Origin: Cheiracanthium punctorium
Lineage: Eukaryota > Arthropoda > Arachnida > Araneae > Cheiracanthiidae
NCBI GenBank assembly: GCA_038373885.1
Contig: JAWZYV010017493.1
Coordinates: 1,639,911 to 1,703,910, forward strand
Direction of reading: 5' to 3'
DNA: 64,000 nucleotides
Both the position numbers and the translations under genes were made by a program. The notes beneath the pieces were generated by a model. That model made no database searches and was not told where the DNA came from. It saw only the letters and a program-made list of their open reading frames with translations. The stretch's first letter is position 1; each line of letters starts with the position of its first letter. This document shows positions 46,911 to 57,485 of the stretch, in pieces.

Positions 46911-49900
46911 CAGGCCCTGACTATTGGACGGACACTTGGTCAGACTTCGTGTAATCATAATCGTGTAATCGTAATCGACTGTAATCGATTACATTTTCTT
47001 GTGTAATCGTAATATAATCGTAATCTGGCAATTAAATTTTTCATGTAATCGTAATCTAGTCATAATCTAGAAGTTTACTTTTTCGCGTAATCGTAGTCTA
47101 ATCGTAATCTAGAAATTTCATTTGCCAGATAGTCGTAATCGAAGAGCCTGTAATCGTAGTCGCTTTGATTACGAGACGATTACAAAACGATTACAGTTGC
47201 CCAGTTTTAGTTTTTGTTCAGCTTGCTGGGAAAATTTTCACGGGGAGGCACAGGCATGCCCTGAAGGCAGGAAGTTCCCCTGGAGCTCCGACGTTTGGAG
47301 GAAGACAGGAGCTCGCTTGTATTTTTTTTTTTTTCCCGGGAAAATATTTAGATGACCATTCTTTTGTTGTTGTTGTCTGTCGTCTTCTGTTCATCCAAGT
47401 CTGGACTGGTGAGAGACAAGAATGGACTTCCCAGAAGAAAGTGAGGGTTGCACGGGAGGGAATAGCTAAAACTATTTCTTGTGGTGTCATATCTTTCCTT
47501 CATTTCTTCATTTTGATTTGTGGTCGTGAAAAAGAACATAAATGGCACCTACACAGGAAAAAGTGCAGCATGTTTTTTCAGTTTTAGAAAAGTATAAAAA
47601 TAAAAATGGAAAAGGATGTGCATTTAAAAACTATGAATGTGTTGTTTGGATTAGTGGACAACAGATAAACTTTGGTTCCTTGTGTTGTTTGGATAAGCAG
47701 GTAGGAGCGCATATATTTCCGTTAAAACTTAGTATATTTTTGTGCTATTAATAAGAATGTAATTGCATAAGAATGTAATAATTTTATAATGTATAAAGAC
47801 CTTTAGAAATATCAATATTTTTTAATGATCGATGAATTTCTGGATAAATGGGTAAAGAGTAGGGAACATAGACAATGATCTACAAAATCCCTTTTCCCCC
47901 TTTAATAGAATTAAAATTTTTTTCCTTCAATAGAATTTGATGGTGAGTAAAAATGGGTAAAAATACATAATGAAGTATTAAAAATGAATTTTGTCTTATT
48001 TTCGACTTGATTGGCTGCCTTGACTTATCTGAAAGGTTAACGGATAAATATAATTTATTTTCATTTATGCCAGTGTTAGTGATTAGTCCCAGAAAACAGT
48101 TCATTTTTTAAAAAATATGATTCACAATGTATTCATACTTCGTTTTTTTCACTAATGAGTGTGAAAATTATTTAAAATATTTTGTTTTTATCTAATTTGT
48201 ACTGTACACATATTATATTAAAACATAGTACGTCTTTCGAACTTGAATTGTTGGCATCTATTTATTATTAATTTGGAATTAAACTGGAGACTAATTATAT
48301 ATAACTTTTCTATTGTGTGTATTATAAGCTTTTATAAATTCTCAGAGAATTCGCATTAAACAACATAGGCGTAGGACAGGGGACAACATGTTCCGCTTGC
48401 CGTCTACTTTGTTTAAAATACCATCGATTCAAAAGTCTTTTCCTCAGGCAAAACCTATAAAAATTTCACTATTTCCACTCTTGAATATATTATATACACA
48501 CATCCCTCCCCCCCCCCCATCCGCAAATCTTTGACATCTCTACGTCTATATTAACCTATTTTCTATCTCTCATAAAAATGTTAGCTCCTTTATACCACAT
48601 TCAAAAGTTTAAACAACTTTTGCCACTATACTATTTTCATTAAATTTCAAATGCATGTATGTGCATATTAAATATTCAATATGTAAAAGGAATTCTTGAC
48701 CGGAGACAAAAATGTGTGTCAGTTCTTTAGCATATATAACAGCTAATTGCTTAGAGAGTGAGCATCTTTGAACGATTAATTATTTATAAAATAGTTTTAC
48801 AGTAAATTCGGGCCTTTTTTAATGTAATTGGCATTACGTTGGGTTTTACCATTCACACCGCCAATATCACTGTCCAGTTTTGTTTATTACGTCGTACCAG
48901 CACCAATACACTATATATGACCCACCACACTTTTAAGATGTATGTTTAGAGATATCTTTAGACATCTCCATTCTGCTATTCTTAAGTAATTCTTATTAGT
49001 AGTATTCTTAAGTCTTTCTTCAATAGATAGTATGCATGTAGTTTTGAGTTAAAAGTTAGTTTTGAATTTTTAAAACGGCGTGTGTATTCTAGAAATTAAA
49101 AGTTTGTTTGTTTGGCAGGCCCGGTTTTAGATATTTAATGCCCATATACGTGTTATGAAAGTATAAAAAAAGAAGTTAAACTGTGCGTGAAGTTTTCTGT
49201 GAAATAATAACTGCAGTATACGTCCAGCCTCATCTATTCAGATTCAGGCTAATGGTTATTGTGGAGAAAACAATGCATTTGTCGAGAGCCCCCGTTTTTT
49301 AGCATTTTACTTAATGCATTAAAAAAATCTTAAACTTTGGTTTAATATGTTCGCGCACATCGTTGCAAGATCGTAATGACAGAGGTTCCTCCTTCACGGC
49401 TGAATAGGAACCACGGCTAACTTTTCATGCGTCTGCCAGTACCTCTTTCGAAACCAGAAAACCAGGACATAGGCAAGGAAGCAACGCCGATCATAGAAGG
49501 GATCAAATATCAATTTTTGTATACTAATTTTTGCTTGATTAGGATAAACCTGGGTTCATTTCAAAGATGTGTTAAACCACCAAGCCTGTCCCCACCTCCC
49601 ACCCCACACGCACACTGCAAATGACATATGTCAAAGTTAAAATCGGAAAATGCCATGTTCAAATAGAGGTTTGTATGCATTAAAAAAACTTTTCACAAGT
49701 GGGCCTAGGAAATCAACCAGGTTCGTCTAATAGTATGGAAGTTCTTGCTGTATGGCATTCTTGTAATTTAGCTTCCTAAACAGATGGACCCATTATTCTG
49801 TTCTTGAGTTAAAATTGTGAAATTTAGACATTATAATATCAATGCCAGAAGGGTAAAAAGAAAAGTTTTGTAATCGTAATGTAATCGTAATCGGACTCAA

Positions 49901-50252
49901 ATGTAATCATAATCGAATGTCTTAATAGATTACATAATCGTAATCTAATAGTAATCGGAAATTGGGTTTTATATGATAATCGTAATCTAAACATAATCGG
50001 GAATAACACTTTCTCCGGTAATCGCAATCCTGGTCTAAAAGTGAAAAATAATCGTAATCGTAATCGATTACACGTCTGTGTAATCGGCACGAAGTCTGCA
50101 CTTGGTGCACGTGCCCTGGGCACACATGGAGAAATAAGCCAAAAAATTGAGTTTAACACGATACACAGGGCACAAAAATTGAGCCAGCCAAAGGACACAA
50201 AATCTTAAAAGTGCCCTGGGCACAAAAGTGTTATAGTGAAAGTCAGGCCCTG
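46911..50252. mobile_element. hAT-like element, 3.34 kb, with TAATCG-rich subterminal blocks
   Basis: The left end CAGGCCCTGACTATTGG and the right end, in reverse complement CAGGGCCTGACTTTCACT, are inverted repeats. The flanks TTTTGTAG (46903-46910) and GTTTGTAG (50253-50260) are an 8-bp duplication with one mismatch. Just inside, AGACTTCGTG is mirrored at both ends. Blocks of about 230-270 bp made of TAATCG/TAATCT/CATAATC words lie at both ends (46950-47205 and 49866-50090). The interior shows no transposase except possibly a small exon at 47542-47700. It is probably a non-autonomous or deleted derivative. Confidence 0.75.
47542..47700 (+). CDS. Weak candidate first coding exon inside the 3.34-kb element
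   Basis: Fifty-three codons begin with an ATG (MAPTQEKVQHVFSVLEKYKN) and end exactly before GTAGGA, a plausible donor (GATAAGCAG then GTAGGA). The piece has CAFKNYECVVW and a later CC pair, but no domain I recognise. No following exon is identifiable. It could belong to a former transposase gene or be chance. Confidence 0.15.
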
Positions 50253-50375
50253 GTTTGTAGACATAAACTAGATATAAAAGGAATTAAAACATTTTAAAAT
50301 AATTAGTAATAATGTAAAGGAGTTAGTGATTTTTTTTTTTTCGTTATCCACGGCGTAATTGTAATGACTGTTTCT

Positions 50376-50557
50376 GTATCGCTGTCGAAGTTTTAGCTTT
50401 ATGTGAGAATTTTATTTCAGCAATTGTTGTTCGTTAAATCAATGCTAAAAATTCGTTAAATCAAAGCATTTTAGCACCCTTTTTGTCGGGACAGAAAAAA
50501 CATTCGTTAAATCGGAGAATTCGTAAAATCAATGTACGTTAAATTGAGGTTCGACTG
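50376..50557. mobile_element. pogo/Tigger-like element end, inverse orientation
   Basis: It ends GTTAAATTGAGGTTCGACTG followed by TA. TTCGTTAAATC words repeat several times inside. In reverse complement it matches the end at 44177-44267. The two might be opposite ends of one element expanded by insertions, or two separate fragments. Confidence 0.5.
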
Positions 50558-51323
50558 TACGCTAATTAATGTCTAAGTGTAGATTAACTTTTCTATGATT
50601 GTTGCCAAAATAATTGCCTTTGAGTACTATTTTAGACTTTCAGGAATGTTTTAAAATCTTTTATCTACTGGTGGTATTTAGAAGTACAGTAAACATAAAA
50701 ATATTTAAAAAGTCATTAATTCATTCTTTGAAAAACAGCTAACAAACACTTCATTTAATAAGTTTACATCGTGGCAACCTGTTCTATTAATGAAAGATCG
50801 TTATGGGCGGCTTTCTGGTCACTTTCTAATCATGTTGAGCCAGTAAGAAGATTAAAAAAAATGGAGCCCCTCTTACAATTGCGACTGTCAGTTCTTCATG
50901 TACCTGAAACTGTATATCTTTGATTATATTTTTGTATTTTGAAAGCATAATAGCAATGAGGAAAAGTTTTAAAATACGTATTCCTATTTGCTAGTTTTTC
51001 TAGAGCTTTTATCAACGGCATTTTTAAATTTATATGTAAAATCCCTATAAATCTATATTGTTTATTTTATTAAAAGAACTCTTTCAGTTTCTTCCAAAAA
51101 CCAAAATGAATATAATACAAGGGTAATTTATATTATTTATTAAAATGAAGAAATAGTACAAGAAGGGATAAAAGAATGAAGAAAATAACTATCCATAAAG
51201 TAATATACACATTTACGTAAATACACATATATAGACGTGCTCCTATAGCCAACATTTTGTTTTAATTGTCCAACGGCTCCAAGTCGTGTATTAGTAGAGC
51301 GGCTACGCACTGCTGGATGAGAC
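50558..51323. other. Non-coding flank of the BEL element
   Basis: No gene is seen. The last five bases, GAGAC (51319-51323), are the target site duplicated by the BEL/Pao insertion. Confidence 0.6.
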
Positions 51324-51611
51324 TGTAACAGATCTTCCCCTCCTGCAGAGGGCGCCGCCTATAGCGGCGATTAATTTGTAATTGTAACTACGCACTTAGC
51401 GTGGCAGGTTCCTTTGGACTGAACGGACGGACGGAGGCCGCGAGCCTTACAAATGTTAAACGGAAGGCTAAGGCCTAATATTGGAAATCATTTTGTGTAA
51501 ATATGTAAATATATATATATGTGTCATGTACTTAGAAGCAAATAAATATCCTAGAAGTTTAAAGGACCGGAATTAAATTCTCCACTGGACCACCGCATCC
51601 TCTCCGTCATA
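51324..51611 (+). repeat. 5' LTR (288 bp)
   Basis: It begins TGTAACAGATCTTCCCC and ends CTCTCCGTCATA. AATAAA at 51541-51546 is a candidate poly(A) signal, and a TATA-rich stretch at about 51510-51522 could serve the promoter. The border is set by the primer-binding site starting at 51612. Confidence 0.95.
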
Positions 51612-51629
51612 TGGTGCGACTCGTCCGGG
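51612..51629 (+). promoter_or_regulatory. tRNA primer-binding site
   Basis: TGGTGCGACTCGTCCGGG follows the LTR without a gap. It is complementary to a tRNA 3' end finishing in GAGTCGCACCA. I do not assign the tRNA species. Confidence 0.85.
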
Positions 51630-51730
51630 AAAAATTGGTTTAAGCCACCACAAGGTCTAGGATACATCTATCGGAATACCTCTACCTGAAAGGTAAGGTC
51701 TCTTAATATTGCTCATTTGAAATTTGGAAT

Positions 51731-53191
51731 ATGGATAATCTCGCTAAAATTATCGAAAAGCGAAGCTTTACTCGAAGCAGCGTTACTAAACTGGTAAAAA
51801 GAGTCCAGGCAGCTGACGATCAAAATTAAACTCATGAATCCTTATTAGAAATACTGGAATTATTAGAAACCAAGGAAAAGGCTTTAAAAAATTTTGATTC
51901 GGAAGTCGAAAAGCTAATTACGGACCCTGAAAAGTTCAAAACCGAAATTAAGGCATCGGAAGAATACGAAGATAAAATTATCGCTGCTAAAAGTAAATTG
52001 AAAAATAAAATTAAGGAACAAGATAAAGAAACTACGCAAAGAACCCACACAAGCCATAACACATCCAATGTTTCAGAAAATACCTTTACTGCCATGAAGC
52101 TTCCCCTCCTCGAGATTCCGCGTTTTTCAGGTGATTCCAATTTCACTGAATTCCTTAACTGTTTCAACTGCGCAATAGGTGAAAATGATTCTCTCACTAA
52201 AATTGAAAAATTTCAATACTTAAAGTCCCTCCTTTCTCCCCCTGCTTATAATGTTGTCGCTGGATTTGAATTAAACGAGAAAAATTATGATTCATGCCTT
52301 GAACTTTTAAAACAGCGTTATGGACGTACTGATTTTATTATTAATTCCTATATGACAAAACTACTAAATTTGGAACCAGTGAGAAATTCTTCGTACGTAA
52401 AAGGCTTGCGTAAACTGTACGATGAAATAGAGGTAAACATAAGAAACTTACGCGCGTTAAATGTTACCGAGGGATCATACGGTCATTTATTAAACCCCTT
52501 ACTTTTAAAATTACTCCCTCCAGATTTAGTCTTGGAATTCCACAGAAATAGAGATAAGGACGTGAATTGTGAGGTTTCGGAAATAATGAAATTTTTAAGA
52601 AATGAAGTTGAATCGAGAGAAAATTGCGAAGCTGTAATGAGCTCCCACAAAGGTAACGAAACTAAACGTAACACTTTTCCAAATTTTCAAGGCGGATTCG
52701 GACAAACCTTTCAAAGAAATTATTCAAAGCCTAAAAATGTACCGACCGCTGCAACATTACATACACAGGTAAAAAATAATTGTATATTTTGTGATTCCGT
52801 AAATTCTCATGATTCTGTAAATTGCAAAAAATTAGATGTTGAACAAAAAATAAGTAAACTTAAATCAGACGGTAGGTGCTGGTTGTGTTTTAAAAGAAAA
52901 CACGTAAGCAGGTCCTGTGTATCAGGTATTATTTGTAAATTCTGTTCCTCTAGGTACCACCATGAGTCCGTTTGCAGGAAAAAATATAATCCTGTAAATT
53001 CTATAATCAGAAATACTGATAAGCAAACTGAAAACGGAAGTGATATGGATAAGTTAACCCCTAAAATAAATGAAGAAAATATCTCGGTATCACACAATAA
53101 TATCTGTTGTAAAAATAAGCCCTTTTTACAAACTTGTTCTGTATTTGCTTGCTCGAAAGAAAAAACGGTCATTACTAACGATATTAGATAA
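51731..53191 (+). CDS. BEL/Pao Gag, with an in-frame stop near the start
   Basis: The frame begins at ATG 51731 with a basic N-terminus (MDNLAKIIEKRSFTRSSVTK). It meets TAA at 51827-51829 (codon 33), then stays open to TAA at 53189-53191. Downstream of the stop come a Glu/Lys-rich coiled-coil-like stretch, a capsid-like region (LPLLEIPRFSGDSNFTEFLN) typical of BEL/Pao Gag, and three zinc knuckles. These are CIFC...H...C, CWLCFKRKHVSRSC and CKFCSSRYHHESVC; the last two are exact C-x2-C-x4-H-x4-C. Gag packages element RNA in cytoplasmic particles. The early stop may be an inactivating mutation or a base error, or translation may start later. The nearest internal ATG is at the capsid-like start (MKLPLLE, about 52094). 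Confidence 0.85.
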
Positions 53192-56100
53192 TGCGTCGCA
53201 CAGGAGTTTTATTAGCGCAACGTTAGTTAAACAGTTGAATCTCAAACCTATACGTTTTGAAGAGCTAGCAATTTATTCTTTCGGTCAAACTTCAGCTTGT
53301 AGAATACATTACCCGGTCGTTTGTGTGAAAATTTATGACAGATTTAACATGTCTAATTCCCCCCTCTCCATGGAAGCGTTAGTGGTAGAGTGCATATCTC
53401 ATTTGGCCTTGAACTCCCCGGATTCCGCAACTTTGGAAGACATAAAGCGCAAGGGCTACATACTGGCTGATACATTTGAAAACAATCATGCTGATTTATT
53501 AATTGGAAGTGGAGACTTCTGGCAAATTGTTTATAACGAGAGAGTCAAACTTAATGATCACATGTGGTTAATAAATTCGCGCTTCGGCTGGCTAATAGCG
53601 GGAACTGATAAGATAAACAGTGTTGGGTCTGGTCAGGATAATTGTTTATTAACTTTAAACTCGTGCTGTATTTTATTTGACCTAAATAATTTTTGGGAAA
53701 TTGAGGAGTTTCCGAATGAAATAAAAAACCTTTCTGAAAGGGACGAACAGATAATTAGAGATTTCGAGAATTCATTAAAATTTAATGGAGAGCGTTATGT
53801 TTGTAAATTAATGTGGAAGGACAACATCGGACCCCCTTCAGATTTAGACTCTAATTATGAGGTTGCAAGAAGGCGTTTTAACTCATTAAAAAATAAACTA
53901 AGTAAAAATCCAGAAATTTCTGACGAATATAAACAGATTGTTTCTGATCAATTGGAATGCAATATTGTAGAGAAATGTGTTGATGAGGATATAAATTCAG
54001 GCTATTATATGCCTCACAGAGCTGTTATTAGAGATGATAAAGAGACAACACGCGTTCGTATTGTGTACGACTGTAGCAGTAAGGAGAATGAAAATAAAAA
54101 GTCCTTAAATGATTCACTTGAATCTGGAGTTAATCTTTATCCAAATTTATTGGATATAATCCTTAAATTTCGGGAAAATCAAGTTGCGTTTTGTGGAGAC
54201 CTTGAAAAGGCCTTCCTTATGATAGAAATTGCGGAGGAGGACAGAAAATATTTGAAATTTTTGTGGTACTCGGACGAAAAATTTGATTTAACAGAAACGC
54301 TTCAATTAAACCGTCTACCGTTTGGGTTGACGTCTTCGCCGTTTGTACTGGCTTGCGTTTTGAAATTTCATATAAGGAAATTTAAATTTGACTATCCAAA
54401 TTGTTACGAAATGTTAAACTCACTCTATGTCGATGATCTGTATTATGGGGCCAAAACCGCCCAGGAAGCCTATCACTTAACCTCTTCAGCAATAGAAATA
54501 TTGCGGGCTGCAGGATTTAATTTAAGAAAATTAAAAACTAACTGCGTGGAATTAAAAGAACTTTGGCGCGGAAACGGATACGAGGAAAACACAGATTTTG
54601 GACAAGGGACAGGATTTTTGGGATTGAAGTGGGATTCAATTGAAGATAAGATTATGTTAGATTTAGGAGACATTAGGGATTCTTTGGAATCTGGAATCAC
54701 CAAGCGGCATGTACTGAGAATAATCTCGAAAATATTCGACCCTTGCGGATTAATTAGTCCATTTGTGATTAGAGTCAAAATACTTATGCAAGAAATATGG
54801 CTCGCAGGACTAACATGGGATGAAATTCTACCAGAGAACTTGCAAAAAATATGGAAAAATTGGTGTAAAGAAATTCCGGATCTATACAGTTTAAGTATCG
54901 ACCGTAAACTATTTTCAGTTACAAATGTAAGCGAAGTATCTCTTCACGTGTTTACGGACGCCAGTACCAAAGCGTACGGATCAGTGGTGTACTTAAGATA
55001 CTCGACGAGCGAAGGAAAAATTAAAACTTCCTTTGTGATAGCTAAAAGTAAGGTCGCTCCACTGAAAACTTTGACACTACCACGGTTGGAACTAATGGGT
55101 GCCGTACTCGGAGCTCGTTTAGGGAAATATGTTCAGAACATTTTCCCCTCCTTTACCCAACAAATAAATTTTTGGACTGACTCGACAATTGTTCTCCACT
55201 GGGTAAAGGGTCCATCAAAACTGTGGAAGCCTTTCGTGTCCAACCGAGTTTCTCAGGTGCAGTCCTTTTCTCGTCCAGAGTGCTGGAACCATTGCAGTAG
55301 CTCAGATAATCCTGCTGACCTTACCACTAGAGGAGAATCAGCGAAAAAGACCGTTTCTAGTACCTTGTGGTGGTCGGGCCCTGATTGGCTGTCCCAACCG
55401 ACTCACTTGTGGCCTTCTCAAAACTTTAAGAACCAGTCAATGAATCAAGATGACCAGGTGATTGCTAAAGAACATCGAGCAGTAGCAGTGAACTCAGTCA
55501 CTATCGACAGTGCTGACAACTCAATTTTTAAGTGCCTTAACATCGAGAATTTCAGTAATCTCAACAAACTGTTACGAGTCACAGCGTGGGTAAAAAGGTT
55601 TGCCCACAACGCCAAAAGGGGTTCTCAAAAACTGAGTGGCCCCGTCTCTGCTTCAGAACTCCAGGAGGCCCTCTACTCTTGGATCAAGGCTGTTCAGCAC
55701 CACCATTATGGAAGCGAAATAAACCAGCTACTTTCCCAGGGACACATAAACAAAACTTCCCGAATTTTCAATCTGAACTGTAAATTGAATAATAATAATT
55801 TCTTATCTTTACAGGGACGCCTGCATTTTTTTAGCGGTGATGAAGAAGAAAAACATCCCTTACTGCTCCCACCCAACGATAAATTAGTTGAAATAATCAT
55901 ACTCGATGCCCACATTAAAATGGGTCATTTAGGTGTTGATGCAACACTTACCCATTTAAGGGAGCAGTTTTGGATTATAAAGGGGAGGCAGTTCGTAAAA
56001 AAGGTCTTAAAACAGTGTATGATTTGCAGACGATTTACAGCTAAGGCTGGAACTCAAGTGGTTGCTCCCCTTCCTCCTGACAGAATCCTAGAACATCCTC

Positions 56101-57011
56101 CTTTTGACATTTCCGGTGTGGACTTCGCCGGACCCTTTTTTACTAATGACTCTAAATTTAAATCTTATTTACTGATTTTTACTTGTACTGTGACCAGAGC
56201 TATTCATTTAGAGCTGGTAGTTGATATGAGCACAGAGTCTTTTTTGTTTGGATTTAGAAAATTTATTTCTCGTAGAGGTTTATGCTCAGTTTTGTATTCT
56301 GATAATGCTAAGAGTTTTAAAAGAGCAAATTGTGAATTGAAAAAATTATGGAAGCAAATCGACAATCCTGATGTAAAAACCATGTTTGCCTCAAAGGGCA
56401 TTCAATGGAAGTTTATAGTTGAAAGAAGTCCATGGTGGGGAGGGTTCTGGGAAAGACAGATACGCACGGTCAAAACTTGCCTAAAGAAAATTATTGGTAA
56501 ATCTTCTCTCTCATTTAAAGAATTGGAAACCATATTAACAGAAATTGAAGCCATAATTAACAGTAGACCGATAACGTATCTGTACAATGAAACCTCAGAA
56601 CCTTCTCCACTCACTCCTTCTCATTTTCTTGTTGGCAAACGGTTAATGTCTTTACCCGTTTCTAAACAAAACCCTGACGAATTAACTGTAAATAGAAATT
56701 CTTTGGTAAAACGATATAAGTATCAGCAAACCCTTCTAAACCATTTTTGGAATCGGTGGAGGAAAGAATATTTACTAAATTTAAGGTCTGCTTATATATT
56801 TCCTCAACCAGGTAAGACTTCTTCATTCAAGGTAAACGATGTTGTTTTGCTTAACGATGAGCGCTACCCCCGTAACATGTGGGTAATGGGAAGAGTCATT
56901 GAGCTCTATCCAGGTAGAGATGGAAATGTTCGCTCTCTTCTTCTCAGGACCCCTAAAGGGGACTTACGACGCTCAGTCCAGTTAGTGCATAATTTGGAGA
57001 TAAATCCATAA
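53070..57011 (+). CDS. BEL/Pao Pol polyprotein
   Basis: The frame is open from 53070 to TAA at 57009-57011. Homology starts near residue 34, before the aspartic protease active-site region at D40 (LDNAS, where DSG or DTG is more usual). Reverse transcriptase follows, with D377 (FCGDLEKAF) and the YVDDL box at 453-457. RNase H has D630 (FTDAST), LPRLELMGA and FWTDST. Integrase has an H2C2 zinc-binding part (H953, CMIC) and a D1018-D1078-E1128 catalytic triad, then a C-terminal DUF5641-like region. Together these enzymes copy and insert the element. The frame is +1 relative to Gag and overlaps its last ~120 bases. The switch lies around the A6 run at 53160-53165, so either a frameshift signal or a one-base indel is involved. 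All catalytic residues checked are present. Confidence 0.95.
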   Translation: MKKISRYHTIISVVKISPFYKLVLYLLARKKKRSLLTILDNASHRSFISATLVKQLNLKPIRFEELAIYSFGQTSACRIHYPVVCVKIYDRFNMSNSPLSMEALVVECISHLALNSPDSATLEDIKRKGYILADTFENNHADLLIGSGDFWQIVYNERVKLNDHMWLINSRFGWLIAGTDKINSVGSGQDNCLLTLNSCCILFDLNNFWEIEEFPNEIKNLSERDEQIIRDFENSLKFNGERYVCKLMWKDNIGPPSDLDSNYEVARRRFNSLKNKLSKNPEISDEYKQIVSDQLECNIVEKCVDEDINSGYYMPHRAVIRDDKETTRVRIVYDCSSKENENKKSLNDSLESGVNLYPNLLDIILKFRENQVAFCGDLEKAFLMIEIAEEDRKYLKFLWYSDEKFDLTETLQLNRLPFGLTSSPFVLACVLKFHIRKFKFDYPNCYEMLNSLYVDDLYYGAKTAQEAYHLTSSAIEILRAAGFNLRKLKTNCVELKELWRGNGYEENTDFGQGTGFLGLKWDSIEDKIMLDLGDIRDSLESGITKRHVLRIISKIFDPCGLISPFVIRVKILMQEIWLAGLTWDEILPENLQKIWKNWCKEIPDLYSLSIDRKLFSVTNVSEVSLHVFTDASTKAYGSVVYLRYSTSEGKIKTSFVIAKSKVAPLKTLTLPRLELMGAVLGARLGKYVQNIFPSFTQQINFWTDSTIVLHWVKGPSKLWKPFVSNRVSQVQSFSRPECWNHCSSSDNPADLTTRGESAKKTVSSTLWWSGPDWLSQPTHLWPSQNFKNQSMNQDDQVIAKEHRAVAVNSVTIDSADNSIFKCLNIENFSNLNKLLRVTAWVKRFAHNAKRGSQKLSGPVSASELQEALYSWIKAVQHHHYGSEINQLLSQGHINKTSRIFNLNCKLNNNNFLSLQGRLHFFSGDEEEKHPLLLPPNDKLVEIIILDAHIKMGHLGVDATLTHLREQFWIIKGRQFVKKVLKQCMICRRFTAKAGTQVVAPLPPDRILEHPPFDISGVDFAGPFFTNDSKFKSYLLIFTCTVTRAIHLELVVDMSTESFLFGFRKFISRRGLCSVLYSDNAKSFKRANCELKKLWKQIDNPDVKTMFASKGIQWKFIVERSPWWGGFWERQIRTVKTCLKKIIGKSSLSFKELETILTEIEAIINSRPITYLYNETSEPSPLTPSHFLVGKRLMSLPVSKQNPDELTVNRNSLVKRYKYQQTLLNHFWNRWRKEYLLNLRSAYIFPQPGKTSSFKVNDVVLLNDERYPRNMWVMGRVIELYPGRDGNVRSLLLRTPKGDLRRSVQLVHNLEINP

Positions 57012-57182
57012 GAAATTTAGTTGATGTGATTATCAGTATTTTTAGAATATATCTTTGTCTTATTTTATGTAGTTAATCTAGTAATGTCTTGTACTTATTA
57101 TATGTTATTTTCTAAATTTGATGATATAATGTTTGATTTTGAATTGTTGTTTGAATCTTGGTAAGTGAACTCTTACGAGTTC

Positions 57183-57192
57183 AGGTGGGGAG
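57183..57192 (+). promoter_or_regulatory. Polypurine tract
   Basis: AGGTGGGGAG abuts the 3' LTR, a purine-rich stretch in the position where plus-strand priming starts. Confidence 0.75.
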
Positions 57193-57480
57193 TGTAACAG
57201 ATCTTCCCCTCCTGCAGAGGGCGCCGCCTATAGCGGCGATTAATTTGTAATTGTAACTACGCACTTAGCGTGGCAGGTTCCTTTGGACTGAACGGACGGA
57301 CGGAGGCCGCGAGCCTTACAAATGTTAAACGGAAGGCTAAGGCCTAATATTGGAAATCATTTTGTGTAAATATGTAAATATATATATATGTGTCATGTAC
57401 TTAGAAGCAAATAAATATCCTAGAAGTTTAAAGGACCGGAATTAAATTCTCCACTGGACCACCGCATCCTCTCCGTTATA
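57193..57480 (+). repeat. 3' LTR (288 bp)
   Basis: Identical to the 5' LTR except for T at 57477 in place of C at 51608. It is followed by the target duplication GAGAC at 57481-57485. Confidence 0.95.
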
Positions 57481-57485
57481 GAGAC

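Larger units (their letters stand above)
51324..57480 (+). mobile_element. BEL/Pao LTR retrotransposon, 6.16 kb, young insertion
   Basis: Two 288-bp LTRs differ at a single base. The 5-bp duplication GAGAC (51319-51323 and 57481-57485) fixes both borders. In order it has LTR, primer-binding site, Gag, Pol (protease, reverse transcriptase, RNase H, integrase), polypurine tract and LTR. The RT, integrase and C-terminal region are of BEL/Pao type. No envelope gene follows Pol. The near-identical LTRs indicate a recent insertion, but Gag has an in-frame stop and is out of frame with Pol. Confidence 0.95.
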
